A stretch of 64,000 bases of DNA from Paenarthrobacter aurescens (GCF_025421775.1 NZ_JAOEFX010000003.1:62001-126000); one strand, 5' to 3'; numbered from the stretch's first letter, positions 1 through 9,178 are shown. Translations and numbers: made by a program. Notes: generated by a model from the sequence alone, not told the origin.

Positions 1-72
1 GGGATCCTGCTGACGGTGGCTGGCCGCGTCTGGTCCTCAAAGTTGGTGGCATCTGCGGCCGGAGCCATGTAA
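1..72 (+). CDS. C-terminal end of a TadB-like type II secretion F-domain membrane protein (partial)
   Basis: The frame is open from base 1 and encodes the last 23 residues of a protein, ending GAM-stop with TAA at 70-72. The stop overlaps the ATG of the next gene (TAATG), as expected inside a translationally coupled tad operon, where TadB precedes TadC. Only a hydrophobic tail (GILLTVAGRVWSSKLVASAA) is visible, so the TadB assignment rests mainly on its place directly before a TadC-like gene. Confidence 0.5.
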   Translation, partial: GILLTVAGRVWSSKLVASAAGAM

Positions 73-704
73 TGCCTGGAGCCCCGGTTCTGTTGCTGAT
101 CGCGGTCATGGCCATCGCAGCATTCGTCTGTTTCGCCTTGCCAACGCGGACGAGGTCGCAGTTGTTGGCCCGAAACATGGGCACCAGGGTATTGACGGAA
201 TCCTTCAGCCCGGGCAGTCCAAGCGCCTTGGCCGGCGTCGATGCCCTGCCCGGGCATGACGCATCCTCCGAGGGACTGCGCGATACGGCAATGATGCTGG
301 AGTTGGTTGCCTCCATGCTCGACGCTGGAGCCGGAATCGGGCGTGCACTGGAACTCATTTGCAGGTGCGCCTCACCCCCCATCAGGCAATCCCTCAGACC
401 TGTTGTTGCCGCGCTTGCCTTGGGCGCCGACTGGGAAACTGCCTGGCGGACTCCCATCAAGCACACTGCCGAAGTGGTCCGGCTCAAGGAAGCCCTGGCC
501 TTCGCGGCGCTGACAGGTGCGCCATCGGCATCCATCCTTTACGCACAGGCCGCCAGGGAGCGGCGGGAGCAGTTCCGGGCCGCTGAGAAGCGGGCGGCTG
601 CCTTGGGCGTGAAACTCGTCGTTCCCTTGGGGCTGTGCTCCCTGCCTGCCTTCATATGCCTGGGCATCGTCCCCGTCCTGATCGCGATGCTGCCGTCAGG
701 TTGA
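72..704 (+). CDS. TadC-like type II secretion system F family membrane protein
   Basis: A 210-residue inner-membrane protein of the Tad (tight adherence) pilus machine, which with TadB forms the platform for pilus assembly. There is a hydrophobic segment at residues 4-24 and another at about 180-208 (VPLGLCSLPAFICLGIVPVLIAML); between them lies the cytoplasmic GspF domain (LELVASMLDAGAGIGRALEL, then AFAALTGAPSASILYAQAARERREQ). Start ATG 72 overlaps the stop of the preceding gene by one base. It is shorter than classical TadC and resembles the compact actinobacterial version. The following genes are pilin-like, supporting the role. Confidence 0.8.
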   Translation: MPGAPVLLLIAVMAIAAFVCFALPTRTRSQLLARNMGTRVLTESFSPGSPSALAGVDALPGHDASSEGLRDTAMMLELVASMLDAGAGIGRALELICRCASPPIRQSLRPVVAALALGADWETAWRTPIKHTAEVVRLKEALAFAALTGAPSASILYAQAARERREQFRAAEKRAAALGVKLVVPLGLCSLPAFICLGIVPVLIAMLPSG

Positions 705-854
705 GGTGCGGGTACTGCACCACTGTCCCTCCACATCCAGCTCACTGCGTGGGTTTATCCACTTGGGGGGATCCCCTCCTTCCGGGCCACATCCAGCCAC
801 GGAAGAGTCGAATCAGTCGGCGGACCCGCTGGCACATCTTGAAAGGAACCCATC

Positions 855-1274
855 GTGAAAACACTGTCAATTACGCTTCCCGGCCTTATTGGTGACCTGC
901 CCGGGGGGCGGCCGGCGCCCCACGAAGTCCCGGCGGCGCATACCGGGGAACCGGCGACAACCCAGCAGTACGAGCTCTCCGAGTACGAGCTTGAACACAA
1001 CGACCTTGAGCGATTCGATGGTGAGGACGAAACCGGGCAGTTCGAACTGGGGTTCGATGACCTTGAGGAGTTCGACGACGGGCGACTTGAGGAGGGTGGT
1101 TTCCGGGCAAGAGCAAGGCTGATGGGGTCCGAGATCGGCATGGCTACCGCCGAGTACGCCATCGCTACCCTTGCCGCCGTAGGTCTTGCGGGCTTGTTGG
1201 TGGTTATTCTTCGGAGCGAGGAGGTTCGTGGCTTCCTCCTGAACCTGATCCGCACCGCACTGTCCTTGCCATGA
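855..1274 (+). CDS. DUF4244 Flp-type pilin-like protein with a long acidic N-terminal extension
   Basis: 139 residues, start GTG 855 after the ribosome site GAAAGGAA. The last 50 or so residues are a typical DUF4244/Flp pilin: a prepilin-type context (GSEIGMATAEYA) followed by one hydrophobic helix (IATLAAVGLAGLLVVIL). DUF4244 members as I know them are mostly this part alone. Here about 85 residues precede it, strongly acidic and repetitive: QYELSEYELEHNDLERFD and then QFELGFDDLEEFDD. It would be cut off if the prepilin peptidase acts before the hydrophobic helix. The gene lies between the tadC-like and tadE genes and overlaps tadE by 4 bases (ATGA), so it is probably the major pilin of this machine. 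Confidence 0.75.
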   Translation: MKTLSITLPGLIGDLPGGRPAPHEVPAAHTGEPATTQQYELSEYELEHNDLERFDGEDETGQFELGFDDLEEFDDGRLEEGGFRARARLMGSEIGMATAEYAIATLAAVGLAGLLVVILRSEEVRGFLLNLIRTALSLP

Positions 1275-1699
1275 CGCAGGTGCTGCCTGCCGGCGGGGGG
1301 CCATCGCGAAGCCAGGAGAACCAGGTGGAGGAAATGGGTGCCGTCACCGCCGAGTTCGCGATTGCGTTACCGGCTGTGGTGTTGCTCCTGGCGTTCCTGC
1401 TGGCAGGCGGTGCTGCAGGGATTACCCAACTGCGGTTGGAGGAAGCAGCGCGGGCGGGGGCGCGGGCATCGGCCCGAGGGGAGACAGCAGCCTCGGTGGA
1501 AGGAATTGTCAGGAGGCTTGGAGGGGAAGGCGTCAGTTCGTCGCTGATCGACGACGGCGCTTGGCTCACCGTGACGGCCTCCTCGCCCGTAGGAGGAGCC
1601 TTGGGGCACTTGATTCCCTGGAAGCTCTCAGCGTCGGCTTCCGCCCCCGCAGAATCAGCCAGCGCAGAATCAGCAAGCGCAGGGTCGGGCGTCCCGTGA
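1271..1699 (+). CDS. TadE family minor pilin
   Basis: A 142-residue pseudopilin. The N-terminal hydrophilic segment ends in EEMGAVTAEFAIALPAVVLLLAFLLAGGAAG, the TadE signature: a cleavable leader followed by a membrane helix with the conserved Glu five residues after the presumed cut. The rest is an exported Ala/Ser-rich domain whose C-terminus is a low-complexity repeat (ASAPAESASAESASAGSG). ATG 1271 overlaps the previous stop by ATGA and the gene's own stop overlaps the next start, so all are probably translated from one mRNA. TadE-like minor pilins are needed for Tad pilus assembly. Confidence 0.82.
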   Translation: MTQVLPAGGGPSRSQENQVEEMGAVTAEFAIALPAVVLLLAFLLAGGAAGITQLRLEEAARAGARASARGETAASVEGIVRRLGGEGVSSSLIDDGAWLTVTASSPVGGALGHLIPWKLSASASAPAESASAESASAGSGVP

Positions 1700-2058
1700 T
1701 GACCTCAACAGCATGTATCCATGATGAGCGCGGCGCGGGGACGGTTCTCGCCCTGACGTTGGGTGCAGTGGTCATGGCTTTGCTGGTTGGGTTGCTCGTA
1801 CTGGCGCAGGCACAGGTGCTGGCGTCCCGGGCTGCGTCGGCCGCTGACCTCGCAGCTCTTGCCGCGGCGGATGCTGCTCGCGGCCTCAGGTCGGGGGATC
1901 CGTGTGCGGTAGCGTCCCATGTTGCCGGACGTCACGATGCCACGCTCGCTTCCTGCACCGTGGATGGAGGAGAGGTGGTGGAAGTTGCTACGGAGTTGGC
2001 GTACCCCTTCGACTGGGGGGTTGCCACCGGTCGGGCCAGGGCTGGGCCACCCCCTTAG
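1699..2058 (+). CDS. TadE-like helicase/secretion-neighbourhood protein
   Basis: A 119-residue small exported protein beginning MTSTACIHDERGAG, then a hydrophobic helix (TVLALTLGAVVMALLVGLLVLAQAQVL) and the motif ASRAASAADLAALAAADA. This is the hallmark of the short Rv3654c-type TadE-like proteins found at the end of actinobacterial tad operons beside a DEAH helicase. ATG 1699 shares one base with the TGA of the preceding gene. A longer reading with 46 extra residues would run inside tadE and lacks a signal-like N-terminus, so it was not used. Confidence 0.78.
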   Translation: MTSTACIHDERGAGTVLALTLGAVVMALLVGLLVLAQAQVLASRAASAADLAALAAADAARGLRSGDPCAVASHVAGRHDATLASCTVDGGEVVEVATELAYPFDWGVATGRARAGPPP

Positions 2059-2153
2059 GTTGCCGTACCAGAACAGGTGAGGACCGGAAGAGCTTGGTTG
2101 TGGGCGGGCCGGCGAAGGGCGCCTGGATGTACTAACCCGGTTGGTTGGTGAAC

Positions 2154-4496
2154 CTAGACGGCGTCCTTCAACAAGACGCCAAGTAGCGTGATGGCGGCTG
2201 CCTTGTCCAGAGGGTTGTTCTTGTTGCCACATTTGGGGGACTGAACACAGGACGGGCAGCCTGCCTCGCACTCGCACGACTTGATGGCGTCGCGTGTGGC
2301 TGAAAGCCAAATCTTGGCCTTTTCGAAGCCCCGCTCAGCGAATCCGGCGCCGCCGGGATGGCCGTCGTAGACGAAAATCGTAGGGACACCCGTGTCAGCA
2401 TGCAGTGCGGTGGAAACCCCGCCGATGTCCCAGCGGTCGCTGGATGCCACGAGGGGAAGAAGCCCAATAGCTGCATGTTCGGCCGCATGCAGGGCCCCGG
2501 GGAACTCCGCTTCCACCAATCCGGCTCCGTGAAGGGACCGGTTATCCACCACAAACCAAACGGCCTTGGTAAACAGGTCCCGGGCTCCAAGTTCGAGCGG
2601 TTCCTCACCGAGGATCTCATTCGAGATCAATGCCTTGCGCTGAAAGGAGACAACTTGGGTGGTTACTTTGACGTCGCCGAAGTGCACCGTCACGTCGCCC
2701 CACTGGACGGAGCGGGATGTTTCAAGGACCTCGATCTGGGTCACATCCCTTGCCGTGGTGTAGAAGTCCGGGTTGACCCGGCGCACCATCACGCAATGAT
2801 CGGCTTCGTTGAGGTCCTCCACCAGGTAGCTCTCGCCTTGGTGGACATAGATGGCTCCCGTGTGGGCTTGGTAGTGGGTTTGCGGCGAATCCATGGTCCC
2901 CAGAAGGGATCCGGTTTCGGCATCAACGATGCTGACGGGTCCACCGCCGTCTGCGCGAAGGTTTACCATTCCTGCGGCGCTCTCCGGGTGCGTCCAGAAC
3001 CAGCCCGCAGGCCGCTTCCGAAGGTATCCCTGAACAACAAGACGTTCCAGGAGACCCTCTGCGGTGGGGCCGAAGAGCTCAAGCTCGGCCGGCCCAATCG
3101 GTAATTCCGCTGCCGCTGCGCACAAGTGCGGGCCGAGGACGTAAGGGTTGCCGGGATCAAACACGGTGGCTTCCACGGACACGTCAAAGATGGCCTCGGG
3201 ATGGTTCACCAGATACGTGTCGAGAGGGTCGTCGCTTGCCACAAAAGCGGCAATGGCGTCCTGCCCTGCCCGCCCGGCACGCCCAATCTGCTGGAAAAGC
3301 GAAGCGCGGGTGCCCGGCCAGCCAGCAACGAGCACGGCATCAAGCCCCGAAATGTCGATGCCCAGCTCCAAAGCAGACGTACTGGAAACTCCCAGCAGCT
3401 GGCCCGACCTCAACGCTTGCTCCAAGGCACGCCGTTCTTCAGGCAAGTACCCGGATCTGTAGGCAGCCACCCGGCCAGGCAGGCTGGGATCCACCTCATC
3501 CAGCAGTCTCTTGGTGATGGATGCGATGGATTCGGCTCCGCGTCGGGATTTGATGAACGCGATGGTCCGCACCCGCGAGGAAACGAGGTTGGCCAGGATG
3601 TCAGCGGTTTCGGCTACTGCCGTCCGCCGTTGCTTGGCGCCATTCTCACCTTTGACATCAGTCAGGGCGGGTTCCCAAAACGCCACCGTGGTGGACCCGT
3701 GAGGAGAGCAGTCCTGGGAAACTTCCCTGACGGGAGCACCGATGAGACGTCCAAAGGAAACCCCGGGATCGGACGCCGTGGCCGATGCTGCAATGAACAC
3801 TGGCTCGGGGAAAGAGCTTCCAGCACCGTAGTATGCGCAGATCCGGCGGAGGCGTCGCATCAGATTGGCCACATGCGAGCCGAAAACGCCACGGTAGCTG
3901 TGGGCCTCGTCCACGATGACGTAGCGCAGCCTCCGGAAAAACCTCGCCCACCACGTGTGGTTGGGAAGAATTCCGAAGTGCAGCATGTCCGGGTTGGCCA
4001 AGATGAAGTTGGCGTGGTCGCGGATCCAGCGGCGCGACGCAACGTCGGTGTCGCCGTCGTATGTTTCTGCCCGCACTGTAGGCAGTTTCAGCGCGCGGAT
4101 GGCCGCGAGTTGGTCCGCTGCAAGTGCTTTGGTGGGCGACAGGTACAGTGTGACCGCGCCGTCGTCGTGGATCTTCCCGGGATCGGAGAGGACGCGCAGT
4201 TCGGAACGGTGTATCGCATCCAAAGCAGGCAGTTGGTAGGCGAGCGATTTTCCCGAGGCCGTTCCGGTGGCGATGACGACATGCTGGCCGGAGTGTGCGA
4301 GATCCGCTGCCTGGATCTGGTGCCGGTACGGTTCGTGGATTCCGAGAGTTCCGTATGCCGCCACGATATCGGGGTGCACCCACCCGGGCCACGGCTCGTT
4401 GACGGCTTTTCGGGCGGGGATGGTGTGGACATGGCGCAGCTGCTCAGGGTCCGGCGTCCGGCCCAGCAGGGAGATCAGTGAATTTGGTGCAGCCAC
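2154..4496 (-). CDS. DEAD/DEAH-box helicase with DUF1998 zinc domain (helicase/secretion neighbourhood)
   Basis: A 780-residue superfamily 2 helicase. Visible motifs are Walker A (ATGTASGKSLAYQLPA), DEAH in VIVDEAHSYRG, SAT-like ASATASDP, SALELGIDISGLD and motif VI (QQIGRAGRAGQ). The C-terminus is the DUF1998 domain with clustered cysteines (SCECEAGCPSCVQSPKCGNKNNPL), likely a zinc site. Family members (YprA/Hrq1-like) are linked to DNA repair, and in actinobacteria this gene conventionally neighbours the tad cluster. The start is GTG 4496, with a CAGAAT hexamer 6 nt upstream (4503-4508), which fits a leaderless transcript. Confidence 0.87.
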   Translation of the reverse strand: MAAPNSLISLLGRTPDPEQLRHVHTIPARKAVNEPWPGWVHPDIVAAYGTLGIHEPYRHQIQAADLAHSGQHVVIATGTASGKSLAYQLPALDAIHRSELRVLSDPGKIHDDGAVTLYLSPTKALAADQLAAIRALKLPTVRAETYDGDTDVASRRWIRDHANFILANPDMLHFGILPNHTWWARFFRRLRYVIVDEAHSYRGVFGSHVANLMRRLRRICAYYGAGSSFPEPVFIAASATASDPGVSFGRLIGAPVREVSQDCSPHGSTTVAFWEPALTDVKGENGAKQRRTAVAETADILANLVSSRVRTIAFIKSRRGAESIASITKRLLDEVDPSLPGRVAAYRSGYLPEERRALEQALRSGQLLGVSSTSALELGIDISGLDAVLVAGWPGTRASLFQQIGRAGRAGQDAIAAFVASDDPLDTYLVNHPEAIFDVSVEATVFDPGNPYVLGPHLCAAAAELPIGPAELELFGPTAEGLLERLVVQGYLRKRPAGWFWTHPESAAGMVNLRADGGGPVSIVDAETGSLLGTMDSPQTHYQAHTGAIYVHQGESYLVEDLNEADHCVMVRRVNPDFYTTARDVTQIEVLETSRSVQWGDVTVHFGDVKVTTQVVSFQRKALISNEILGEEPLELGARDLFTKAVWFVVDNRSLHGAGLVEAEFPGALHAAEHAAIGLLPLVASSDRWDIGGVSTALHADTGVPTIFVYDGHPGGAGFAERGFEKAKIWLSATRDAIKSCECEAGCPSCVQSPKCGNKNNPLDKAAAITLLGVLLKDAV

Positions 4497-4579
4497 CGAA
4501 TCATTCTGTCACTGTGCAGGCATGCCGACGGCGGCACCCAAGAGCGCCGCCGTCGAGCGCGGACTTAACACGATTGCCG

Positions 4580-5275
4580 CTAGGCCCCCGACAGGTCCGA
4601 TCCCTCAGTGCCGCTGGTGGACATCATGAGGACATGGCAGACAACATCCCAGCCCAGGTGGGAGTAGAGCTTTTGGCCGTCCAAGGACGCCAGGAGAAGC
4701 CCATTCTCAACGTCGTGCGAGAAAGCCTGGGCTGCCAGGGCTTTCATGATGAAGCTGCCCAGCCCGCGGCGCTGGAATTCGGGTTCGGTGACGATCTTGT
4801 CGAAGACGGCAGTGCCGTCAACGACGAACACCCGTCCACTGGCAGCTACCTGCTCGCCGGAGTGGACCACGGCGTGGTGGACGCCATCGGCCTCCGAAGT
4901 GGCGAGCTCGAGGTCGTCATCGGGGAGCCACGGGTCTTCGGAGTCCTGGGTTTCCATGTCCACGATCATCATGGTTTGGGAAGCGGACGTCACCGTAAGT
5001 CCGTGCTGTTCAGCGAGGTACTTGTACCGTTGGACATCGTTGGTAAGGACCGTCAGGATCCGCGTCGGCGCTTCTGAGGTCTTGGCCGCCAGCGCGGCGA
5101 ATTCATCGTCGGAAGGATCGTGGGCGAAATACTCCCAGTCACCGGTCTTGTCGGTGCGAAGTGCGGCAGGGAAGCGGCCCTCTTGGCGTGACTCGTAGCC
5201 GCGGCAGCCGGACCAGCCGGCCACCCAGACTTCCAAAAGGTGCGCAATGTCTTCAACCAAGGCGTCTGGACTCAT
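4580..5275 (-). CDS. GNAT family N-acetyltransferase
   Basis: A 231-residue protein. The C-terminal half carries the GNAT acetyl-CoA site (TEPEFQRRGLGSFIMKALAAQ, motif A R/Q-x-x-G-x-G/A) and the final beta-strands (LLASLDGQKLYSHLGWDVVC). The N-terminal half begins MSPDALVEDIAHLLEVWVAGWSGCRGYES, typical of an actinobacterial group of unknown substrate. I chose ATG 5275 over the longer TTG 5308 because TACTCT (5282-5287) lies exactly 6 nt before it, the leaderless pattern of this region. The substrate cannot be told from sequence. Confidence 0.82.
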   Translation of the reverse strand: MSPDALVEDIAHLLEVWVAGWSGCRGYESRQEGRFPAALRTDKTGDWEYFAHDPSDDEFAALAAKTSEAPTRILTVLTNDVQRYKYLAEQHGLTVTSASQTMMIVDMETQDSEDPWLPDDDLELATSEADGVHHAVVHSGEQVAASGRVFVVDGTAVFDKIVTEPEFQRRGLGSFIMKALAAQAFSHDVENGLLLASLDGQKLYSHLGWDVVCHVLMMSTSGTEGSDLSGA

Positions 5276-5423
5276 GTAGAGAGAGTATGCCAGCGCACCA
5301 TGAAGCAACAGTCTCCGGTCAGCCCCGGAATCGTTGCTTATGGAATTGTGACTTCTTCTCCCCGGCGGGTGGGCAGAAGCTGCCGCCGAAGGAGGATTTT
5401 ATTGCACCAAGTACCCTTGAATA

Positions 5424-6320
5424 GTGGCTTTGAACCGAATTGTGCTCTTCTATGGCTTTACCCCAATCGCCGACCCCGACGCCGTGCGTCTGTGGCAGCG
5501 CGCCCTGTGCGAAAAACTGGGCCTCACGGGTCGGATCCTCATTTCGAAGGACGGCATCAACGCCACGGTGGGCGGCGAGCTGAACAACATGAAGCAGTAT
5601 GTGAAGACCACCCGTGAATACAAGGGCTTCCACGGCATCGACTTCAAGTGGTCCGAGGGAGGAGCCGCAGATTTCCCGCGCCTCAGCGTCAAGGTCCGCG
5701 ACGAGATCGTGTCATTCGGTGCTCCCGGTGAACTCAGGGTTGATGGCAACGGCGTGGTTGGCGGTGGCAAACACCTCCAGCCTGAGGAACTCCACGCGCT
5801 GGTGGACGCCAAGAAGTCCAGCGGAGAAGACGTGGTGTTCTTCGACGGCCGCAATGCGTTTGAAGCCCAGATCGGCAAGTTCAAGGATGCGATAGTTCCG
5901 GACGTGGACACTACCCACGATTTCATCAAGGAACTCGATTCGGGCAAGTACGACGACCTCAAGGACAAACCCATCGTCACCTACTGCACAGGTGGTATTC
6001 GCTGCGAAGTCCTGTCCAGCCTGATGGTCAACCGGGGATTCAAGGAGGTTTACCAGTTGGATGGGGGGATCGTCCGCTACGGCGAAACGTTCAAGGACAA
6101 AGGACTCTGGGAGGGATCCCTGTACGTCTTCGACAAACGAATGCACGTCGAGTTCAGCGAAGATGCCAAGACCATCGGTGAGTGCGTCCGATGCGCCGCT
6201 CCTACCAACAAATTCGAGAACTGCTCCAACCTCAGTTGCCGCACCTTGACCCTCTACTGTGCAGAGTGCGCCTCCAGCCCGGAAACGCTGCGCTGCCCTG
6301 GAGGTTGCGAAGCTGCCTGA
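5424..6320 (+). CDS. trhO: tRNA uridine(34) hydroxylase TrhO (UPF0176, rhodanese domain)
   Basis: 298 residues. TrhO hydroxylates U34 of tRNAs to 5-hydroxyuridine using O2. The sequence has the N-terminal ferredoxin-like UPF0176 domain ([21 protein letters not shown]), a central rhodanese domain with the catalytic cysteine in [11 protein letters not shown], and the usual Cys-rich C-terminus ([20 protein letters not shown], then CAECASS...CPGGC). Start GTG 5424 has TACCCT at 5412-5417, 6 nt upstream and no ribosome site, so the mRNA is probably leaderless. It converges on the lipoprotein gene with an 8-nt gap. Confidence 0.9.
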   Translation: MALNRIVLFYGFTPIADPDAVRLWQRALCEKLGLTGRILISKDGINATVGGELNNMKQYVKTTREYKGFHGIDFKWSEGGAADFPRLSVKVRDEIVSFGAPGELRVDGNGVVGGGKHLQPEELHALVDAKKSSGEDVVFFDGRNAFEAQIGKFKDAIVPDVDTTHDFIKELDSGKYDDLKDKPIVTYCTGGIRCEVLSSLMVNRGFKEVYQLDGGIVRYGETFKDKGLWEGSLYVFDKRMHVEFSEDAKTIGECVRCAAPTNKFENCSNLSCRTLTLYCAECASSPETLRCPGGCEAA

Positions 6321-6328
6321 GGCCAGCT

Positions 6329-6859
6329 TCAGAGCCTGCTCACGCGATAGGCAAAGTTGGCGTCCGACCTGGACCCCACCGTGATGGACAGTATGGCGTC
6401 CTTTTCCAGTTGAACCACGCTTACCCTCGCGTTTGCGCACCCCAACGTCAGGTCCACCAGGGCTACCTCGCCCAACCCGACGGCGAACGTCACCCGGCGG
6501 GTGCCACGGCACGCCAACGTCACCGCATAGGTTCCGCCGGGCAACTGCACCGTTTGCTCGGATTTGGACTCGCCGGGATTCAGGTAGCCGCTGCTCGAGT
6601 AGAACGACTGCCCCTGGGATTCTGGCAGCGCAGCCTTGGCCCACTCTTCAAGGGCTTCACCGGTGACCGTTTCTTCCAGAGCAGGATCTGGCGGAAGAGC
6701 AATATTGCCACCCGTAGCGGGCGAGCTGGCCTCGGGACGTCCGCCGTCCTCATAGGTATACTCACAGCCCGTCACGCTGCCGCACAGGACAACGAGAAGT
6801 ACGACGGCGGCCCTCGCCAGCCGCTGTGTCATCACCGAGCGAGCTACCTTGCTGCCCAT
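6329..6859 (-). CDS. Putative lipoprotein, paralogue of the next gene
   Basis: 176 residues. The N-terminus is a lipoprotein signal: basic residues, hydrophobic AAVVLLVVLCGSVTGC with Cys in a lipobox (SVTGC), then an acidic linker. The C-terminal domain (GGTYAVTLACRGTRRVTFAV, then GCANARVSV, then ILSITVGSRSDANFAYRVSRL) aligns with the neighbouring 6925-7368 product, so the two arose by duplication. TAAAGT (6866-6871) lies 6 nt before ATG 6859, suggesting leaderless translation. I do not recognise a characterised family; it is probably a cell-surface protein. Confidence 0.72.
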   Translation of the reverse strand: MGSKVARSVMTQRLARAAVVLLVVLCGSVTGCEYTYEDGGRPEASSPATGGNIALPPDPALEETVTGEALEEWAKAALPESQGQSFYSSSGYLNPGESKSEQTVQLPGGTYAVTLACRGTRRVTFAVGLGEVALVDLTLGCANARVSVVQLEKDAILSITVGSRSDANFAYRVSRL

Positions 6860-6924
6860 GCACTGACTTTACGCCCGTGCAGCCGCTCGCTGAAAGGTTG
6901 TCTGTTGGACGTTCCGGCGACGGT

Positions 6925-7368
6925 CTAGCTGGCTGCCGGAACCACATGGTAGGCGTAGATCAGCGGTGCATCGACGCTGCTTGTGGAGATGCTGAGGGCA
7001 CCCGTGCCGGGCACTTTGATCTTCACCACATCGAGGCTGCCGTTGCATGCCGCTGCTGCGTCCGTGATCTTGTTGCCGCCAGACGAGACGGCGAAGTACG
7101 TCTTGCCGCCACCATCGCATGCCATGGTGAGGGTGTAGGTCCCGGCTGGGACGCTGGGCGTTTCCTTAACCAGGGGGTCCCGATTCAGAATTTTGCCGGA
7201 GTCCTCCAAGACCATACCGGTCGCCGCCGGAAGGACCTTTTCCTTCCAGGCAGAAACATCCGCATCGGCAATGTTGACGGGTGCCTGGCAGGCGCTGGCT
7301 CCCAGCAGGGCAGCGGCGATTATGGCAACAAGACCCGCACGGCGCCTTGTGGAGGAGAGTTTGAGCAT
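6925..7368 (-). CDS. Putative lipoprotein, paralogue of the preceding gene
   Basis: 147 residues, signal AGLVAIIAAALLGASAC with lipobox ASAC, then a compact domain (PAGTYTLTMACDGGGKTYFAV, AAACNGSLDVVKIKVPGTGALSISTSSVDAPLIYAYHVV). The same GTY-x-x-TxAC and two-cysteine pattern occurs in the 6329-6859 product. TAGCGT (7375-7380) lies 6 nt before ATG 7368, so it has its own leaderless promoter. Function unknown; the extracellular domain has two cysteines that could form a disulfide. Confidence 0.72.
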   Translation of the reverse strand: MLKLSSTRRRAGLVAIIAAALLGASACQAPVNIADADVSAWKEKVLPAATGMVLEDSGKILNRDPLVKETPSVPAGTYTLTMACDGGGKTYFAVSSGGNKITDAAAACNGSLDVVKIKVPGTGALSISTSSVDAPLIYAYHVVPAAS

Positions 7369-7460
7369 GATTCCACGCTACCGGGTTCCGAACCGGGCCT
7401 TTGTCCACATAGCACCAGGCAAGACCGTCCGCCCAGATGTACCGCCCCTACACTTGCAAG

Positions 7461-9110
7461 GTGACTGACACAGCTTTCTTGTTTACCGCCGGCAACACCG
7501 ATGATGCTCCCCGCAGCGATCGTCCCGATCTGTTGTCGGCGCTCGCCGCGGACCTTCGAGCCATCTCCTACACAGTGGACGGGGTGGCCGACCTCCTGGG
7601 GGAGTCCGCCTCCGCGGCGCTCAGCCGGGACCAGCTGGTCCCGGCGCTCCTGGCCAGTGAGCAGCTTGCAGAGTCCCACGAACCCGACGTTCGGGCGCTG
7701 GCTGTGGTTGTCCGGCTCTGGCTGCTTGCCGTTCCGCAGGCTGTGGCCGACGTGGATGCAGCCCTCCCCGGGATCCGGGCGCAAGGACTCACGGACCTGG
7801 GGTTGGCCACCGTGGAGTCAGGGATAGTCCGGGTCAAAGCAGACCTGCGCCCGTACGGTTGGGATGCCAACGCGGACGGCACCGGCGGAGCCAACCTGTG
7901 GGTAGCCAGCGACCTTGCGGCCCACCAGCAGCCGGGAGTGCTTCGGCACGACCATGTCCTGGGCATCGGGCGCGCTTCCACAACCCTGGTCCAAACCACG
8001 TTCAGGCAGCACACCAAGCGGGCTCTGGACCTTGGGACCGGCTGCGGTATCCAAACCTTCCACCTCCTGCACCACTGCGAGCACGTCACAGCCACGGATA
8101 TTTCTGCGCGGGCGCTCGCATTCACTCGCTTCAACCTGCTGTTGAACGCGAAGGAGCTTGAACTGGATCCCAACAATCTGGAGGACCGCGTGAGCCTTCG
8201 GCTGGGATCGCTCCTGGATCCGGTGGCGGGAGAACAATTCGGCCTGGTGGTGTCCAACCCGCCCTTTGTTATCACGCCTCGAATGGGGGGCGAATCGCCG
8301 TCGGACCAGTTCACCTACCGCGACGGTGGACTCCCGGGTGACGAGATCGTGGCTTCCCTGGTGCAGTCCATCGCAGGAGTCCTCGAACCCGGGGGCACTG
8401 CCCAGATGCTGGGGAATTGGGAGGTCACCGCTGGAGCGGACTGGAAGGACCGTCCCATGGCGTGGCTCCAGAACTCAGGCCTGGACGTCTGGTTCATTCA
8501 GCGGGAGCAAGTGAGCCCGGAGCAATACGCAGAAACCTGGCTGCAGGACGCCTCCCAGAACAGGGAAGGTGGGCACTACAAGGATTCCTACGCCGCCTAC
8601 CTCGATGACTTTGCGTCGAGGAACGCCGAAGGAATCGGGTTCGGCATGATCTGGTTGCGCCGACCGGGGGACGGCCACGGGCCCATCATCAGCCGATTCG
8701 AGGAAATCAGTTATCCCATCGAGCAACCCATTGGCCCGCATTTGGGTGCCGCCGTGGAACGGGCCGATTGGGTGGCTGCCAACCCGGTGCCTGAAGCGCA
8801 CGTAGTGGTAGCGGAGGACGTTACCGAGGAACGGCACCAGCGTCCTGGAGCCCTTCATCCCGGGGTCATCCTGCTGAGGCAGGGTGCGGGCCTCCGCCGG
8901 ACGAATCTGCTCAGCACTGAGCTTGCCGGGTTCGCTTCCGCCTGCGACGGACAGCTGTCGGTCAAACAGATCGCATCGGCTTTGGTATCGCTCCTGGGGA
9001 ACGACGAGGACTTCGATGAGGCCGGCTTCCGGGAGGCCCTTTTCCGCGACGTCACCAATCTTGTCCTGGACGGGTTCCTGCTTCCAGACCCGGCGCGGAC
9101 CAGCGCATGA
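7461..9110 (+). CDS. SAM-dependent methyltransferase with NPPF motif
   Basis: 549 residues. A central Rossmann methyltransferase has motif I LDLGTGCGIQTFHLL and motif IV VVSNPPFVITP, the NPPF signature of PrmC/RsmC-like enzymes that methylate amide or exocyclic nitrogens of protein, RNA or DNA. The N-terminal about 140 residues are helical, and a C-terminal region of about 200 residues ends in a winged-helix-like segment (CDGQLSVKQIASALVSLLG). Start GTG 7461 was preferred over the ATG at 7437 because TACACT (7449-7454) is 6 nt upstream. The substrate is unknown. Confidence 0.82.
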   Translation: MTDTAFLFTAGNTDDAPRSDRPDLLSALAADLRAISYTVDGVADLLGESASAALSRDQLVPALLASEQLAESHEPDVRALAVVVRLWLLAVPQAVADVDAALPGIRAQGLTDLGLATVESGIVRVKADLRPYGWDANADGTGGANLWVASDLAAHQQPGVLRHDHVLGIGRASTTLVQTTFRQHTKRALDLGTGCGIQTFHLLHHCEHVTATDISARALAFTRFNLLLNAKELELDPNNLEDRVSLRLGSLLDPVAGEQFGLVVSNPPFVITPRMGGESPSDQFTYRDGGLPGDEIVASLVQSIAGVLEPGGTAQMLGNWEVTAGADWKDRPMAWLQNSGLDVWFIQREQVSPEQYAETWLQDASQNREGGHYKDSYAAYLDDFASRNAEGIGFGMIWLRRPGDGHGPIISRFEEISYPIEQPIGPHLGAAVERADWVAANPVPEAHVVVAEDVTEERHQRPGALHPGVILLRQGAGLRRTNLLSTELAGFASACDGQLSVKQIASALVSLLGNDEDFDEAGFREALFRDVTNLVLDGFLLPDPARTSA

Positions 9111-9178
9111 GCAGCGACGCGAGGCCTTCGGTGGGCAACCCCGATCCTCCTGCAAGTGACCCTGACTACACTGATGAA

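Noticed and set aside
3126..4481. 451-residue plus-strand ORF opposite the helicase
   Set aside because: Antisense shadow of the helicase gene; no domain, and the helicase motifs are clear on the other strand.
7437..7460. Upstream ATG of the methyltransferase frame
   Set aside because: It would put the TACACT hexamer inside the coding region; GTG 7461 fits the leaderless pattern.
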